A stretch of DNA of 64,000 nt, from assembly GCF_009749525.1 (NCBI RefSeq), contig NZ_WOAC01000021.1:1-64000 (forward strand), read 5' to 3'. Position numbers and translations under genes: made by a program. Below, piece after piece: positions 9,882 through 19,768 of this stretch; position 1 is the stretch's first letter, and each line of letters starts with the position of its first letter. The notes beneath the pieces are model-generated. The model ran no database searches. It saw nothing but the letters and a program-made list of their open reading frames with translations, and was not told the origin of the DNA. Origin of the DNA: Mesorhizobium xinjiangense (GTDB lineage: Bacteria > Pseudomonadota > Alphaproteobacteria > Rhizobiales > Rhizobiaceae).

Positions 9882-11222
9882 ATGGCGTCAGCTGCTGAGC
9901 AATTGGCATCCAATCTGAACTTTTCGGCCTTTGCAAAAGCAGAGGACCTGAAGAAGCGGATCTGGTTCACCCTCGGCGCGCTGCTCGTCTATCGGCTCGG
10001 CACCTATATTCCCATTCCGGGGATCAACCCCGACGCCTTTGCCCAGGCCTTCCAGCAGCAGTCGGGCGGCGTTCTCGGCATGTTCAACATGTTCGCCGGC
10101 GGCGCGGTCGGGCGCATGGCCATCTTCGCGCTCGGCATCATGCCCTATATTTCCGCCTCCATCATCATGCAGCTCATGACGTCGGTCGTGCCGACCCTCG
10201 AGCAGCTCAAGAAGGAAGGCGAGCAGGGCCGCAAGGTCATCAACCAGTACACGCGCTACGGTACCGTGCTATTGGCCACGGTCCAGGCCTACGGCATTGC
10301 CGTGGGGCTTGAAAGCGGCTCGGGAATCGTCGCCGATCCCGGCTGGTTCTTCAAGCTGTCGGCGGTCATCACGCTCGTCGGCGGCACCATGTTCCTGATG
10401 TGGCTCGGTGAACAGATCACCGCGCGCGGCATCGGCAACGGTATTTCTCTCATCATTTTCTCCGGCATCGTCGCCGGCCTGCCGAGTGCTCTCAGCGGGA
10501 CGCTGGAGCTCGGGCGGACCGGCGCGCTGTCGACCGGCATCATCCTGGCCATCATCGTGCTGGCGGTTGCCGTTATCGCCGTGATCGTGTTCTTCGAACG
10601 GGCGCAGCGACGGCTCTTGATTCAGTATCCCAAGCGCCAGGTCGGAAACCGCATGTTCCAGGGCGATACGTCGCATCTGCCGCTGAAGCTCAACACCGCC
10701 GGCGTCATCCCGCCGATCTTCGCCTCATCGCTGCTGCTCCTGCCGGCCACGGTTGCGGGTTTCTCTCAGTCGACGACCCTGCCGGGCTGGGCCAACAGCC
10801 TGCTGGCGACGCTCGGTCACGGCCAGCCGCTTTACATGCTGCTTTATGCCGGAATGATCGCGTTCTTCGCCTTCTTCTACACGGCGATCGTCTTCAACCC
10901 GAAGGACACGGCCGATCAGCTGAAGAAGCATTCGGGCTTCATCCCCGGCTATCGTCCGGGTGAGCGCACGGCCGAATATATCGACTATGTGCTGACGCGC
11001 ATCACAGTGGTCGGTGCGATCTATCTCGTTCTTGTCTGCCTGTTGCCGGAGTTCCTGATCTCGGCGACCGGCGTTCCGTTCTACCTTGGTGGCACTTCGC
11101 TTCTGATCGTCGTCAGTGTAACGCTCGATACGGTCTCCCAGGTTCAGGGGCACCTGATCGCCCACCAATATGAGGGACTGATCAAGAAGTCGAAGCTCCG
11201 CGGAGGAAAGAGAGGGAAATGA
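9882..11222 (+). CDS. secY: Preprotein translocase subunit SecY
   Basis: This 446-residue integral membrane protein forms the SecYEG protein-conducting channel. About ten hydrophobic segments are visible, with the SecY signature near [21 protein letters not shown] and [17 protein letters not shown]. The C-terminus [12 protein letters not shown] is basic and cytoplasmic. ATG 9882 is preferred over an in-frame GTG at 9861 because GAGCGGAG lies just upstream and the family starts with a short Ala/Ser-rich tail. The stop overlaps the adk start as ATGA. Confidence 0.98.
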   Translation: MASAAEQLASNLNFSAFAKAEDLKKRIWFTLGALLVYRLGTYIPIPGINPDAFAQAFQQQSGGVLGMFNMFAGGAVGRMAIFALGIMPYISASIIMQLMTSVVPTLEQLKKEGEQGRKVINQYTRYGTVLLATVQAYGIAVGLESGSGIVADPGWFFKLSAVITLVGGTMFLMWLGEQITARGIGNGISLIIFSGIVAGLPSALSGTLELGRTGALSTGIILAIIVLAVAVIAVIVFFERAQRRLLIQYPKRQVGNRMFQGDTSHLPLKLNTAGVIPPIFASSLLLLPATVAGFSQSTTLPGWANSLLATLGHGQPLYMLLYAGMIAFFAFFYTAIVFNPKDTADQLKKHSGFIPGYRPGERTAEYIDYVLTRITVVGAIYLVLVCLLPEFLISATGVPFYLGGTSLLIVVSVTLDTVSQVQGHLIAHQYEGLIKKSKLRGGKRGK

Positions 11223-11872
11223 GGCTGATACTGCTCGGACCGCCGGGGGCGGGGAAGGGAACACAGGCACAGCGGCTGGTCGAGAAGCACGGCATTCCTC
11301 AATTGTCCACCGGCGATATGCTGCGCATGGCTGTCAAGGAGGGCACCGAGGTGGGGCTGCGCGCCAAGGCGGTCATGGATGCCGGCCGGCTCGTATCGGA
11401 CGAGATCGTCAACGACATCGTGTCCGAGCGCATCGACGCCGACGATTGTGCCAAGGGGTTCATTCTCGATGGCTATCCGCGCACCCTGGCCCAGGCCGAT
11501 GCGCTCGACATGATGCTGGAGCGCAAGGGATTGGCGCTCGATGCCGTCATCGAACTCAAGGTCGACGATGATGTTCTGGTCGACCGCATATCCGGGCGTT
11601 ATACCTGTGCCGTTTGCGGCGCCGGCTATCACGAAACCAACCGCAAGCCGAAAGTCGACGGCGTGTGCGACAATTGCGGCTCGACCGAATTCAAGCGCCG
11701 CCCCGATGACAATGCCGAGACGCTGCGCACGAGGCTGCAGGCCTACTACAAGGACACCTCGCCGCTGATCGGCTACTATTATGCCAAGGGCAAGCTCAGC
11801 GTCGTCGATGGCATGGCCGAAATTGACGATGTGACGCGACAGATCGAAGATGTCCTAGTGGAGCGAATTTGA
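11219..11872 (+). CDS. adk: Adenylate kinase (zinc-finger LID type)
   Basis: This 217-residue enzyme interconverts ATP + AMP and 2 ADP. The P-loop GPPGAGKGT is at residues 7-15, and the DGYPR motif at 84-88. The LID carries Cys130, Cys133, Cys150 and Cys153 in a CxxC...CxxC arrangement, a zinc-binding LID unlike the E. coli form. It is coupled to secY by ATGA overlap, and the secY-adk-rpsM order is usual. The last codons (LVERI and the stop) lie inside a palindromic repeat starting at 11855, so the C-terminus has been shaped by repeat insertion. Confidence 0.97.
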   Translation: MRLILLGPPGAGKGTQAQRLVEKHGIPQLSTGDMLRMAVKEGTEVGLRAKAVMDAGRLVSDEIVNDIVSERIDADDCAKGFILDGYPRTLAQADALDMMLERKGLALDAVIELKVDDDVLVDRISGRYTCAVCGAGYHETNRKPKVDGVCDNCGSTEFKRRPDDNAETLRTRLQAYYKDTSPLIGYYYAKGKLSVVDGMAEIDDVTRQIEDVLVERI

Positions 11873-11932
11873 CTTTTGAATCCTCGGCTGTGTCGGCCGC
11901 CATATCAAATGTCAAATTCGGGACTCCACTAG
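11855..11932. repeat. Palindromic intergenic repeat overlapping the adk 3' end
   Basis: The left arm (11855-11879) starts CTAGTGGAGCGAATTTGAC and the right arm (11905-11932) ends in its reverse complement, GTCAAATTCGGGACTCCACT plus AG. The arms differ by one substitution and a 3-nt gap, with a 25-nt loop. The stop codon of adk (11870-11872) lies in the left arm. Repeats with TAGTGG ends recur between genes of rhizobial genomes from general knowledge; exact family membership was not tested. Confidence 0.8.
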
Positions 11933-11946
11933 AATCAATGGATTGG

Positions 11947-12022
11947 TAGTGGTTCTTCTGATTCCGACATTTGCTTGATGGCTTGACACAGGTGGGATGC
12001 AAATGTCGGAATCGAACCACTA
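11947..12022. repeat. Second palindromic repeat of the same general type
   Basis: The left arm (11947-11974) begins TAGTGGTTC and ends GATTCCGACATTTGC. The right arm (11999-12022) is GCAAATGTCGGAATC followed by GAACCACTA. The arms match perfectly except for a 4-nt TTCT insertion on the left. It shares the TAGTGG end and the GACATTTG core with the neighbouring repeat at 11855-11932, so the two look like diverged members of one element inserted next to each other. No gene is seen between adk and rpsM. Confidence 0.8.
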
Positions 12023-12229
12023 GCGAATATCGTGCGGGATTGACGGGTTTATACGGTTGACATTTTTGCCGTTCTGGATTAGTGCGGCCCATCTTCCTGT
12101 CAGTCTTGATGCTGTGCGGTCCTAACCGACGTTGCAGCCGATTTGAGAAGGAACCCCCGCAAGGGCCGGCCTCCACCGGACGCGGGTCAACTTGAAGCGC
12201 CGGACGTTCCGGCCGAAATGGAGAAGAAC

Positions 12230-12598
<369 letters not shown>

Positions 12599-12600
12599 TT

Positions 12601-12679
12601 GGGTGAATGGTAGAATGGTGAATGGTAGGGATGGAGCGTTCCATCTGCGCCTGTTCACCATTTACTATTGACCATTCGC
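12601..12679. repeat. Inverted GGTGAATGG-type repeat between rpsM and rpsK
   Basis: The left part contains GGTGAATGG and GAATGG units (12602-12625) and the right part (12653-12679) has TTCACCA and CCATTCGCC, their complements, so the segment can fold into an imperfect hairpin. The same TTCACCA/TGGTGAA words occur again at 48701-48814. This points to a dispersed intergenic repeat family. It lies inside the alpha operon without an obvious terminator. Confidence 0.65.
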
Positions 12680-12733
12680 CAAGGTGTAGCCGCTGGCGTT
12701 ACGGCGGCGTCGATATCGAATGAAAGGAAAGAA

Positions 12734-13123
12734 ATGGCCAAGGAAGCCACGCGTGTTCGCCGTCGCGAGCGCAAGAACATTTCGTCGGGTGTTGCTCACG
12801 TCAACTCGACTTTCAACAACACCATGATCACCATCACCGATGCCCAGGGCAATACCATCGCCTGGTCCTCGGCTGGTGCCCAGGGGTTCAAGGGATCGCG
12901 CAAGTCGACTCCCTTCGCCGCTCAGATCGCGGCCGAGGATTGTGCAAAGAAGGCGCAGGAGCACGGCATGCGCACGCTCGAGGTCGAGGTTTGCGGCCCC
13001 GGTTCCGGTCGTGAATCTGCCTTGCGCGCACTTCAGGCTGCCGGGTTCACCATTTCGTCGATCCGCGACGTGACGCCGATCCCGCACAATGGGTGTCGTC
13101 CGCGCAAGAAGCGCCGCGTCTAA
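12734..13123 (+). CDS. rpsK: 30S ribosomal protein S11
   Basis: A 129-residue S11 with the core [18 protein letters not shown] and the C-terminal [17 protein letters not shown], both diagnostic. It sits on the 30S platform and contacts the E-site mRNA. ATG 12734 is chosen for family length and the GAAAGGAAAG ribosome-binding site just upstream; the longer open frame reaches into the repeat region. Confidence 0.98.
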   Translation: MAKEATRVRRRERKNISSGVAHVNSTFNNTMITITDAQGNTIAWSSAGAQGFKGSRKSTPFAAQIAAEDCAKKAQEHGMRTLEVEVCGPGSGRESALRALQAAGFTISSIRDVTPIPHNGCRPRKKRRV

Positions 13124-13221
13124 CGACTGCATTCAGGCCGCAGGCTTGCAGATCCCGCCTGCCGGCCTTTTCCAGCTTGCCCGCCACGAATGGATGGTGG
13201 CGGGATACGGAAGGAAACACC

Positions 13222-14232
13222 ATGATCCAGAAGAACTGGCAAGAACTCATCAAGCCCAACAAGATCGAGTTCTCGACCAAGAACAACACTATCACGACGC
13301 TGGTTGCCGAGCCGCTCGAGCGTGGCTTTGGCCTCACGCTCGGCAATGCGCTGCGCCGCGTACTCCTGTCGTCGCTGCGCGGTTCCGCCGTTACGGCGGT
13401 GCAGATCGACGGCGTTCTGCACGAGTTCTCCTCGATCCCCGGCGTGCGTGAGGATGTCACCGACATCATCCTCAACATCAAGGAAATCGCCATCCGCATG
13501 GAAGGCGAGGGGCCGAAGCGTATGGTCCTGCGCAAGCAGGGCCCGGGCACGGTGATTGCCGGCGATATCCAGACGGTGGGCGATGTCGAGATCCTCAATC
13601 CCGATCACGTGCTGTGCACGCTCGACGAGGGCGCGGAAATCCGCATGGAATTCACCGTCGACTCCGGCAAGGGCTACGTGCCGGCCGAGCGCAACCGCGC
13701 CGAGGATGCGCCGATCGGCCTGATCCCCGTCGACAGCCTTTATTCGCCGGTCAAGAAGGTCTCCTACAAGGTCGAGAACACCCGTGAGGGTCAGGTCCTC
13801 GACTATGACAAGCTGACCATGTCCATCGATACCGACGGCTCCATCACCGGCGAGGACGCCGTGGCGTTTGCCGCACGCATCCTTCAGGACCAACTCGGCC
13901 TCTTCGTCAATTTCGAGGAGCCGCAGAAGGAAGTTGCCGCGGAACAGGCCACCGAGCTTGCCTTCAATCCGGCGCTTCTGAAGAAAGTGGACGAGCTCGA
14001 GCTTTCGGTGCGTTCGGCCAACTGCCTCAAGAACGACAACATTGTCTATATCGGCGATCTGATCCAGAAGACCGAGGCGGAAATGCTGCGCACGCCGAAT
14101 TTCGGCCGCAAGTCGCTCAACGAGATCAAGGAAGTGCTCGCCGCCATGGGACTCCATCTCGGTATGGAAGTTCCGGACTGGCCGCCAGACAACATCGAAG
14201 ATCTCGCAAAACGCTACGAAGATCAGTACTGA
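13222..14232 (+). CDS. rpoA: DNA-directed RNA polymerase subunit alpha
   Basis: This 336-residue subunit nucleates RNA polymerase assembly. The N-terminal domain (about 1-235) contains [20 protein letters not shown]. The C-terminal domain (about 255-320) contains [21 protein letters not shown], which contacts UP elements and activators. ATG 13222 with AAGGAAAC upstream is chosen over an in-frame open extension from 13093. It is flanked by rpsK and rplQ as in other alpha operons. Confidence 0.98.
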   Translation: MIQKNWQELIKPNKIEFSTKNNTITTLVAEPLERGFGLTLGNALRRVLLSSLRGSAVTAVQIDGVLHEFSSIPGVREDVTDIILNIKEIAIRMEGEGPKRMVLRKQGPGTVIAGDIQTVGDVEILNPDHVLCTLDEGAEIRMEFTVDSGKGYVPAERNRAEDAPIGLIPVDSLYSPVKKVSYKVENTREGQVLDYDKLTMSIDTDGSITGEDAVAFAARILQDQLGLFVNFEEPQKEVAAEQATELAFNPALLKKVDELELSVRSANCLKNDNIVYIGDLIQKTEAEMLRTPNFGRKSLNEIKEVLAAMGLHLGMEVPDWPPDNIEDLAKRYEDQY

Positions 14233-14300
14233 GCGTGATCCGCGGGGCGCAAGCCTCGCGTCAGATCATGTCTCGCAGAGACATTTGAAGGAGTAAGCTC

Positions 14301-14732
14301 ATGCGCCATGGACGTTCTGGCCGCCGGCTCAATCGCACATCAAGCCACCGCAAGGCCATGTTCTCGAATATGGCCGCTTCGCTCATCGAGCATGAGCAGA
14401 TCACCACGACCCTGCCGAAGGCGAAGGAGCTTCGCCCGATCGTCGAAAAGCTCGTCACGCTGGGCAAGCGCGGCGACCTGCATGCTCGCCGCCAGGCCAT
14501 TTCGGCGATCGGCGACGACCAGCTTGTCAAGCGGCTGTTCGACACGATTGCGCCGCGTTACGCGCAGCGCAATGGTGGCTATCTGCGCATCATGAAGGCT
14601 GGATTCCGTCACGGCGACAATGCCGCCATGGCGGTGATCGAGTTCGTCGACCGCGACACGAGTGCCAAGGGTGCTGCCGACCGGGCGCGCGCCGAGGCTG
14701 AAGACGCCACGAGCGAGTCCGAAGCGGCGTAA
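14301..14732 (+). CDS. rplQ: 50S ribosomal protein L17
   Basis: The 143-residue product starts [23 protein letters not shown]-like ([18 protein letters not shown]) and has [21 protein letters not shown]. The rhizobial C-terminal extension is acidic and Ala-rich. AAGGAG precedes the ATG at good spacing. It is the last gene of the alpha operon; a strong intrinsic terminator lies 26 bp downstream. Confidence 0.98.
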   Translation: MRHGRSGRRLNRTSSHRKAMFSNMAASLIEHEQITTTLPKAKELRPIVEKLVTLGKRGDLHARRQAISAIGDDQLVKRLFDTIAPRYAQRNGGYLRIMKAGFRHGDNAAMAVIEFVDRDTSAKGAADRARAEAEDATSESEAA

Positions 14733-14757
14733 GCGCGCTATCAAGCATTTCTTGAGG

Positions 14758-14781
14758 AAGGGGCCCGCGCGGCCCCTTTTT
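14758..14781 (+). terminator. Intrinsic terminator of the ribosomal superoperon
   Basis: AAGGGGCC (14758-14765) pairs with GGCCCCTT (14771-14778) around a 5-nt loop, followed by TTT. It directly follows rplQ and is the first clear rho-independent terminator in the cluster. Confidence 0.9.
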
Positions 14782-14824
14782 CGACTCCGGCCCACGGATT
14801 ATGAGAAAGCGTGAAGGAAACGGC

Positions 14825-15496
14825 ATGCGGCGCCGCTATTTATTGGGTCTTTTTCTCAGCGGTGTTGTGCAGCCGCTGGCGATTTCCCAGGCTGGGGCGC
14901 AAGGAAGAACGATGAATCTGTTGGAGGCCGTCGCGCAGGGGGACGCAGAGTTGGTGCGCGGGCTCATTTCGGAAGGCGCCGACCTCGAAATCAGGGATAG
15001 CGCGCGGCGCTCACCGCTTCTCCTTGCGACCACGCGGAACGATGTGCAGATCGCGCGGCTGTTGATCGAAGCCGGCGCCGACGTCAACGCCAAGGACAAC
15101 ATTCGCGACACGCCGTTTCTCTACGCCGGGGCGGAGGGGCGCAACGAGATCCTGAGGCTGATATTGGCAGGCGGGCGGGCCGACCTCGCCGATACGAACC
15201 GCTATGGCGGCACGGCGTTGATTCCGGCCTGCCATCACGGCCATCCCGAGACGGTGAGTATCCTGCTCGAGACCGATATCGATGTCGATCATGTCAACAA
15301 TCTTGGCTGGACGGCCCTGCTGGAGGCGGTCATCCTGGGTGATGGATGGCCTATATATCAAGAGATCGTCGGGCTTCTCCTCGATGCTGGAGCCGACGTG
15401 TCGCTGGCCGATGCCGAAGGTACGCTGCCGCTCGATCATGCCCGCTCGCGCGGCTTTGACGCGATCGCGGCAATGGTTGAAAAGGTTGCCCGTTAA
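14825..15496 (+). CDS. Exported ankyrin-repeat protein
   Basis: This 223-residue protein has a signal peptide (MRRRYLLGLFLSGVV... ending near AGAQG) and then four to five ankyrin repeats from about residue 30 to the end, with LLLATTRNDVQIARLLIEAGA and TALIPACHHGHPETVSILLE as clear units. Ankyrin repeats bind other proteins; a periplasmic location is predicted. ATG 14825 is preferred over ATG 14801 because AAGGAAA lies at the right distance and the shorter form begins with the signal peptide. It follows the rplQ terminator and precedes the protease gene by 86 bp. Its partner is unknown. Confidence 0.8.
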   Translation: MRRRYLLGLFLSGVVQPLAISQAGAQGRTMNLLEAVAQGDAELVRGLISEGADLEIRDSARRSPLLLATTRNDVQIARLLIEAGADVNAKDNIRDTPFLYAGAEGRNEILRLILAGGRADLADTNRYGGTALIPACHHGHPETVSILLETDIDVDHVNNLGWTALLEAVILGDGWPIYQEIVGLLLDAGADVSLADAEGTLPLDHARSRGFDAIAAMVEKVAR

Positions 15497-15582
15497 GGCA
15501 TTGTCTGGCGCCGCCAGAACCGCCATCTAAATAGCACAATCGCCGCAACAATGGACGCAAACTGACGACGGAGGCATCGCCG

Positions 15583-17067
15583 ATGCGCAAGAGCGCGCAC
15601 ACCATCATCTGGTTATGTGCCTTGGCCGCTGCCGTCATCATGGGGCCGGTCGGTCTTTCTCACGCGCAAGATCAAGGTCCCGGGCTGCGCGGGTTCCTCG
15701 GGGAGCTCATGGACGGCGGCAAAGCTGCGCCGTCCCGGGATCAAACCGCCAAACGCGTGCCTCTCGGGCGCGCCGAGATGCAGCTTTCATTCGCACCGTT
15801 GGTCAAGCAGACGGCGCCGGCCGTCGTCAACGTCTATGCCAAGCAATTGGTGCGCTCGCGCTCGCCCTTTGCCGGCGATCCGTTCTTCGAGCAATTCTTC
15901 GGCCGGCAGATGCCGCCGCGTGTGCGCTCATCGCTCGGCTCCGGCGTCATCGTCGATCCCTCGGGCATCATCGTCACCAATTATCATGTCATCCGTGACG
16001 CCGAAGAGGTGAAGATCGCGACATCCGACGGGCTCGAGTTCGAAAGCCGGGTGATGCTCAAGGATGAATCGCTGGATATCGCCGTGCTCAAGGTCGATGG
16101 CGAGGAGAATTTTCCGGCGCTCGATTTTGGCGATTCCGACGCGCTGGAGGTGGGCGACCTGGTGCTCGCCATTGGCAATCCCTTCGGTGTCGGGCAGACA
16201 ACGACGAGCGGCATCGTTTCGGCCCTGGCGCGCAATCATGTCGGCGTGTCCGATTTCGGCTTCTTCATCCAGACCGACGCGGCCATCAATCCCGGCAATT
16301 CGGGCGGCGCGCTGATCGACATGAGCGGCCGCCTGGTCGGCATCAACACCGCGATCTATTCACGCTCCGGCGGCTCCAACGGCATCGGTTTCGCCATTCC
16401 AGCCAATATCGTGCGCTCGGTTGTCGATTCGGCCGAGCGCGGCGAGGACTACTTCGAGCGGCCCTATATCGGCGCCGCCTTCGAGCCGGTCACGGCGCAG
16501 ATCGCGGAGGCATTGGGGATGAACCGGGCGATCGGGGCGCTCGTCTCCTCGGTCGACGAGGATGGGCCGGCCGCCAAGGCCGGATTGAAGCCCGGAGATG
16601 TCGTGATACGCCTCAACGACGCCGCCATCGAGCATGTCGATGCGCTCGGCTACCGGCTGGCCACGCAGTCCGTGGGCGGCACGGCGCGTCTTGTCGTCGT
16701 GCGCCAGGGCGAGGAACGTGAGCTCGAGGTGAGGCTCGTTCGTGCGCCGGATAATGCCGGCGGCAAGCCGGTCGTCATTGACGGGACGAGCCCGTTTGCC
16801 GGGGCACGCGTGGCCGACCTGTCGCCGCGCCTGGCGCAGCGCCTGCGCCTGCCGACCAGCCTGCGCGGCGTTGCGGTGGTCGACGTCGCACGCAATTCGC
16901 CGGCCGCCAATATAGGCCTCAAGCCGCGTGACATCGTGCGCCAGGTGAACGGCCGGGAGATCGACACGGCAGGAAGCCTGCGTAGCGCGTCGGCCGACGA
17001 TACGCGCTGGTGGCGCTTCATCGTCGAACGCGACGGTCGCCTGATTCGCCAGACAATCCGTTTCTGA
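15583..17067 (+). CDS. Periplasmic serine protease, DegP/HtrA family
   Basis: This 494-residue protein has a signal peptide ending near SHAQ (residue 29), a trypsin-like domain and two PDZ domains. The catalytic triad is His135 (TNYHVI), Asp165 (LDIAVLK) and Ser240 (NPGNSGGA). PDZ1 covers about 295-385 and PDZ2 about 405-490, the second ending the protein. HtrA proteases degrade or refold damaged envelope proteins. The following rarA gene begins 8 bp downstream, suggesting co-transcription. It could be named degP or degQ; sequence alone does not decide. Confidence 0.92.
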   Translation: MRKSAHTIIWLCALAAAVIMGPVGLSHAQDQGPGLRGFLGELMDGGKAAPSRDQTAKRVPLGRAEMQLSFAPLVKQTAPAVVNVYAKQLVRSRSPFAGDPFFEQFFGRQMPPRVRSSLGSGVIVDPSGIIVTNYHVIRDAEEVKIATSDGLEFESRVMLKDESLDIAVLKVDGEENFPALDFGDSDALEVGDLVLAIGNPFGVGQTTTSGIVSALARNHVGVSDFGFFIQTDAAINPGNSGGALIDMSGRLVGINTAIYSRSGGSNGIGFAIPANIVRSVVDSAERGEDYFERPYIGAAFEPVTAQIAEALGMNRAIGALVSSVDEDGPAAKAGLKPGDVVIRLNDAAIEHVDALGYRLATQSVGGTARLVVVRQGEERELEVRLVRAPDNAGGKPVVIDGTSPFAGARVADLSPRLAQRLRLPTSLRGVAVVDVARNSPAANIGLKPRDIVRQVNGREIDTAGSLRSASADDTRWWRFIVERDGRLIRQTIRF

Positions 17068-17075
17068 CGCACGCA

Positions 17076-18386
17076 ATGGCTGATCTGTTCGAAAACCCCA
17101 CCGCCGAACCCGGAAATGGCGGGCGTCCACTGGCCGACCGGCTGCGCCCGGCCGTGCTCGACGATGTCGTCGGCCAGGAGCATCTGACTGGGCCGGATGG
17201 CACGCTGACGCGGATGATCCGTTCGGGCTCTGTGGGCTCGATGATCTTCTGGGGCCCGCCGGGAACCGGCAAGACGACGGTTGCGCGACTGCTGGCCGGC
17301 GAGACCGGACTGGCCTTCGAGCAGATCTCGGCCATCTTTTCCGGTGTCGCCGATCTGAAGAAGGTGTTTGAGGCGGCGCGCATGCGGCGCGGCAATGGTC
17401 GTCAGACGCTGCTCTTCGTCGACGAGATCCACCGCTTCAATCGGGCGCAGCAGGATAGTTTCCTGCCGGTCATGGAAGACGGCACGGTCATTCTGGTCGG
17501 CGCGACGACGGAAAACCCGTCCTTCGAGCTGAACGCCGCATTGCTGTCGCGCGCCCGTGTGCTGAGCTTCCACGCCCTCGGCGAGGCAAGCATCGCGAAG
17601 CTGCTTGCCCGGGCCGAGCAGGCCGAGGAGAAGCGGTTGCCGCTTGACGACGAGGCGCGCGCGGTCCTCATCCGCATGTCCGATGGTGACGGTCGGGCGG
17701 CTCTGACACTGTGCGAAGAGATTTGGCGCGCCGCGCGTGTGGACGAGGTGTTTTCGGCCGAGGACCTGCAGCGCATCGTGCAGCGCCGCGCGCCGATCTA
17801 CGACAAGGGCCAGGACGGCCATTACAACCTGATATCGGCGCTGCACAAATCGGTCCGCGGTTCCGACCCCGATGCCGCGCTCTACTATCTGGCGCGCATG
17901 TTCGATGCCGGCGAGCATCCGCTTTATATTGGCCGCCGGCTGGTGCGCATGGCGAGCGAGGATATCGGCCTGGCCGATCCCCAGGCGTTGGTAATCACCA
18001 ACGCGGCCAAGGACGCCTACGATTATCTGGGCTCGCCCGAGGGCGAACTGGCATTGGCGGAGGCCTGCGTCTATCTCGCCACCGCGCCGAAATCGAATGC
18101 GGTATACACGGCCTTCAAGGCGGCCACGCGGGCGGCCAAGGAGCACGGCTCGCTGATGCCGCCCAAGCATATTCTGAACGCGCCGACCAAGCTGATGAAG
18201 CAGGAGGACTACGGCGCCGGCTACAAATATGACCACGACGCGCCGGAGGCCTTTTCCGGTCAGGACTATTTTCCCGACAAGCTCGGCCGCCAGACTTTTT
18301 ACGACCCGCCCGAACGCGGCTTCGAGCGTGAGATCAGGAAGCGTCTCGACTATTGGGCCAAGCTGCGGGCGGAGCGGCGCAGATAG
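17076..18386 (+). CDS. rarA: Replication-associated recombination protein A (AAA+ ATPase)
   Basis: The 436-residue protein starts MADLFENPTAEPGNG. Walker A GPPGTGKTT is at residues 60-68 and Walker B LLFVDEIHRF near 112-121, typical of the RarA/MgsA/WRNIP1 family, which acts at stalled replication forks and binds SSB. The C-terminal region has PKHILNAPTKLMK, a conserved family segment. ATG 17076 is chosen over an open extension into the protease gene. The tight spacing to the upstream protease gene is common in rhizobia. Confidence 0.95.
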   Translation: MADLFENPTAEPGNGGRPLADRLRPAVLDDVVGQEHLTGPDGTLTRMIRSGSVGSMIFWGPPGTGKTTVARLLAGETGLAFEQISAIFSGVADLKKVFEAARMRRGNGRQTLLFVDEIHRFNRAQQDSFLPVMEDGTVILVGATTENPSFELNAALLSRARVLSFHALGEASIAKLLARAEQAEEKRLPLDDEARAVLIRMSDGDGRAALTLCEEIWRAARVDEVFSAEDLQRIVQRRAPIYDKGQDGHYNLISALHKSVRGSDPDAALYYLARMFDAGEHPLYIGRRLVRMASEDIGLADPQALVITNAAKDAYDYLGSPEGELALAEACVYLATAPKSNAVYTAFKAATRAAKEHGSLMPPKHILNAPTKLMKQEDYGAGYKYDHDAPEAFSGQDYFPDKLGRQTFYDPPERGFEREIRKRLDYWAKLRAERRR

Positions 18387-18415
18387 GCGCGGCCAAGCGA
18401 TGAAAGGTGAGGGAT

Positions 18416-18724
18416 ATGTTCGGACTGATCGGCAAGATGCGGGCACAGCCCGGAAAACGCGACGAACTGATCGCAATCCTGCTGGCAAGCACCGATGCGA
18501 TGCCTGGATGCCTGAGCTATATCGTTGCCGAAGATCCCTCGGACGCCGACGTAATCTGGATCACCGAGGCCTGGGTTGACGAGGCAAGCCACAAGGCGTC
18601 GCTTTCGCTGCCGGCCGTCCAGGAAGCGATTGGCCGCGCCCGTCCGCTCATTGCCGGCTTCGATTCCAGCACGCCGACGGTTCCCGTCGGAGGCGTCGGA
18701 CTGGCCAACCCGGCGACCCCTTGA
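18416..18724 (+). CDS. Antibiotic biosynthesis monooxygenase (ABM) domain protein
   Basis: A 102-residue small protein beginning MFGLIGKMRAQPGKRDELIAILL, with MPGCLSYIVAEDPSDADVIWITEAW and SHKASLSLPAVQEAI. This is the dimeric alpha-beta barrel fold of the ABM/YgiN family, which includes quinol monooxygenases and heme-degrading enzymes as well as proteins of unknown role. GGTGAGGG precedes the ATG. It lies 29 bp after rarA. The substrate cannot be told from sequence. Confidence 0.8.
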   Translation: MFGLIGKMRAQPGKRDELIAILLASTDAMPGCLSYIVAEDPSDADVIWITEAWVDEASHKASLSLPAVQEAIGRARPLIAGFDSSTPTVPVGGVGLANPATP

Positions 18725-18858
18725 GCGCGGCGCAAAACATCCCTGCCGCACGGTGTTTCTCCGCTGGGAGTGCACAAAGCTGCGGCGGTCGGGATTTGAC
18801 AATCCGGAGCGGCCGCGACAGGAGGATGTATATCGTTCGTTGAGAGGCGCTTGGCGTA

Positions 18859-19269
18859 TTGGCGGTTGGAACTGAACTTCTCCTCGGCCTGATCTGGATC
18901 GCCGTCGGCAGCGCTCTGGGCGGCATGGCCCGCTTCTTCGTCTCCGGTCTGGTCGGCCGCCGCATTGGTGAGACCTTTCCCTGGGGCACGATGGCGGTGA
19001 ACGTATCAGGTGCCTTTGCCATTGGTGCCGCCGCGGCGGCGGCAACGGGTGGGGTGGTCCTGCACGAACCGGGCGCCTGGGGCCTTGCCGCGACCGGATT
19101 TCTCGGCTGTTACACGACGGTTTCCTCGTTCAGCCTGCAGACCCTTGCCCTGGCCCGGGATGGCGACTGGCTGCTGGCATCGCTCAACGTCACCCTTTCG
19201 CTCGTCCTCGGGCTGTGCGCGGTGGCGCTCGGATTTGCCGCAATAGCGGCGATGATCCATGGAGCCTGA
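18859..19269 (+). CDS. crcB: Fluoride channel subunit CrcB, first copy
   Basis: This 136-residue, four-helix membrane protein belongs to the Fluc/CrcB family that exports fluoride. The family words are GGMARFF, WGTMAVNVSGAF and GFLGCYTTVSSFS. The last differs from the usual GGFTTFS form seen in the second copy. A TTG at 18859 is the only plausible start after an in-frame stop at 18841-18843; GAGAGG lies 11 nt upstream. A tiny ATG ORF at 18826 ends at that stop. No fluoride riboswitch was recognised upstream. The next crcB begins directly after. Confidence 0.85.
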   Translation: MAVGTELLLGLIWIAVGSALGGMARFFVSGLVGRRIGETFPWGTMAVNVSGAFAIGAAAAAATGGVVLHEPGAWGLAATGFLGCYTTVSSFSLQTLALARDGDWLLASLNVTLSLVLGLCAVALGFAAIAAMIHGA

Positions 19270-19270
19270 T

Positions 19271-19768
19271 ATGGACAGCGCCGAACATTCCCGTTCCAAC
19301 GCTACAGTGGGAAAAGCGGCTAAGAGCCGCCGCTGGGCGCCGGGCAGGGCGGCCCGCAATTCCGTCGTTCTTTATGCTGCCGTGGGGCTCGGCAGCATGG
19401 CCGGGGGCGTCACGCGCGCGCTGGTATCGATCGCAAGCCTCGAACTTCTTGGCCCGGCATTCCCCTGGGGGACGCTCGCCGCCAACCTCGCGGGTTCCTT
19501 CCTGATCGGTCTGTATGCCGCGCTGACGGAGCCGGGCGGGCGCATCTTCGCCGGTTCTGCCCAGAGGCAGTTCGTCATGGCAGGCTTTTGCGGCGGGTTC
19601 ACCACCTTCTCGCTGTTCAGCCTTGAGACGTTCCAATTGATCCTTGAAGATCGATGGCCGACGGCGGTGTTCTATGTCGCGGCGTCGCTGCTGGCATGGT
19701 TTGCCGCAGTCTGGCTGGGGCATGTTTGGGGCTGGCGGATCAATCGGCTGCGAGGCAAGGACATATGA
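19271..19768 (+). CDS. crcB: Fluoride channel subunit CrcB, second copy
   Basis: This 165-residue CrcB has a hydrophilic N-terminal extension of about 28 residues and then four membrane helices, with WGTLAANLAGSF and GFCGGFTTFSLFSLE, the canonical fluoride-pore words. Start ATG 19271 follows a GGAG site; ATG 19259, overlapping the first copy, is also possible. Two adjacent diverged crcB genes are known to form heterodimeric channels in some bacteria. The stop overlaps the DUF190 start as ATGA. Confidence 0.87.
   Translation: MDSAEHSRSNATVGKAAKSRRWAPGRAARNSVVLYAAVGLGSMAGGVTRALVSIASLELLGPAFPWGTLAANLAGSFLIGLYAALTEPGGRIFAGSAQRQFVMAGFCGGFTTFSLFSLETFQLILEDRWPTAVFYVAASLLAWFAAVWLGHVWGWRINRLRGKDI

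Noticed and set aside
18725-18858. Fluoride riboswitch upstream of crcB
   Set aside because: The conserved GGNGATGG and pseudoknot words of the crcB motif were not found.
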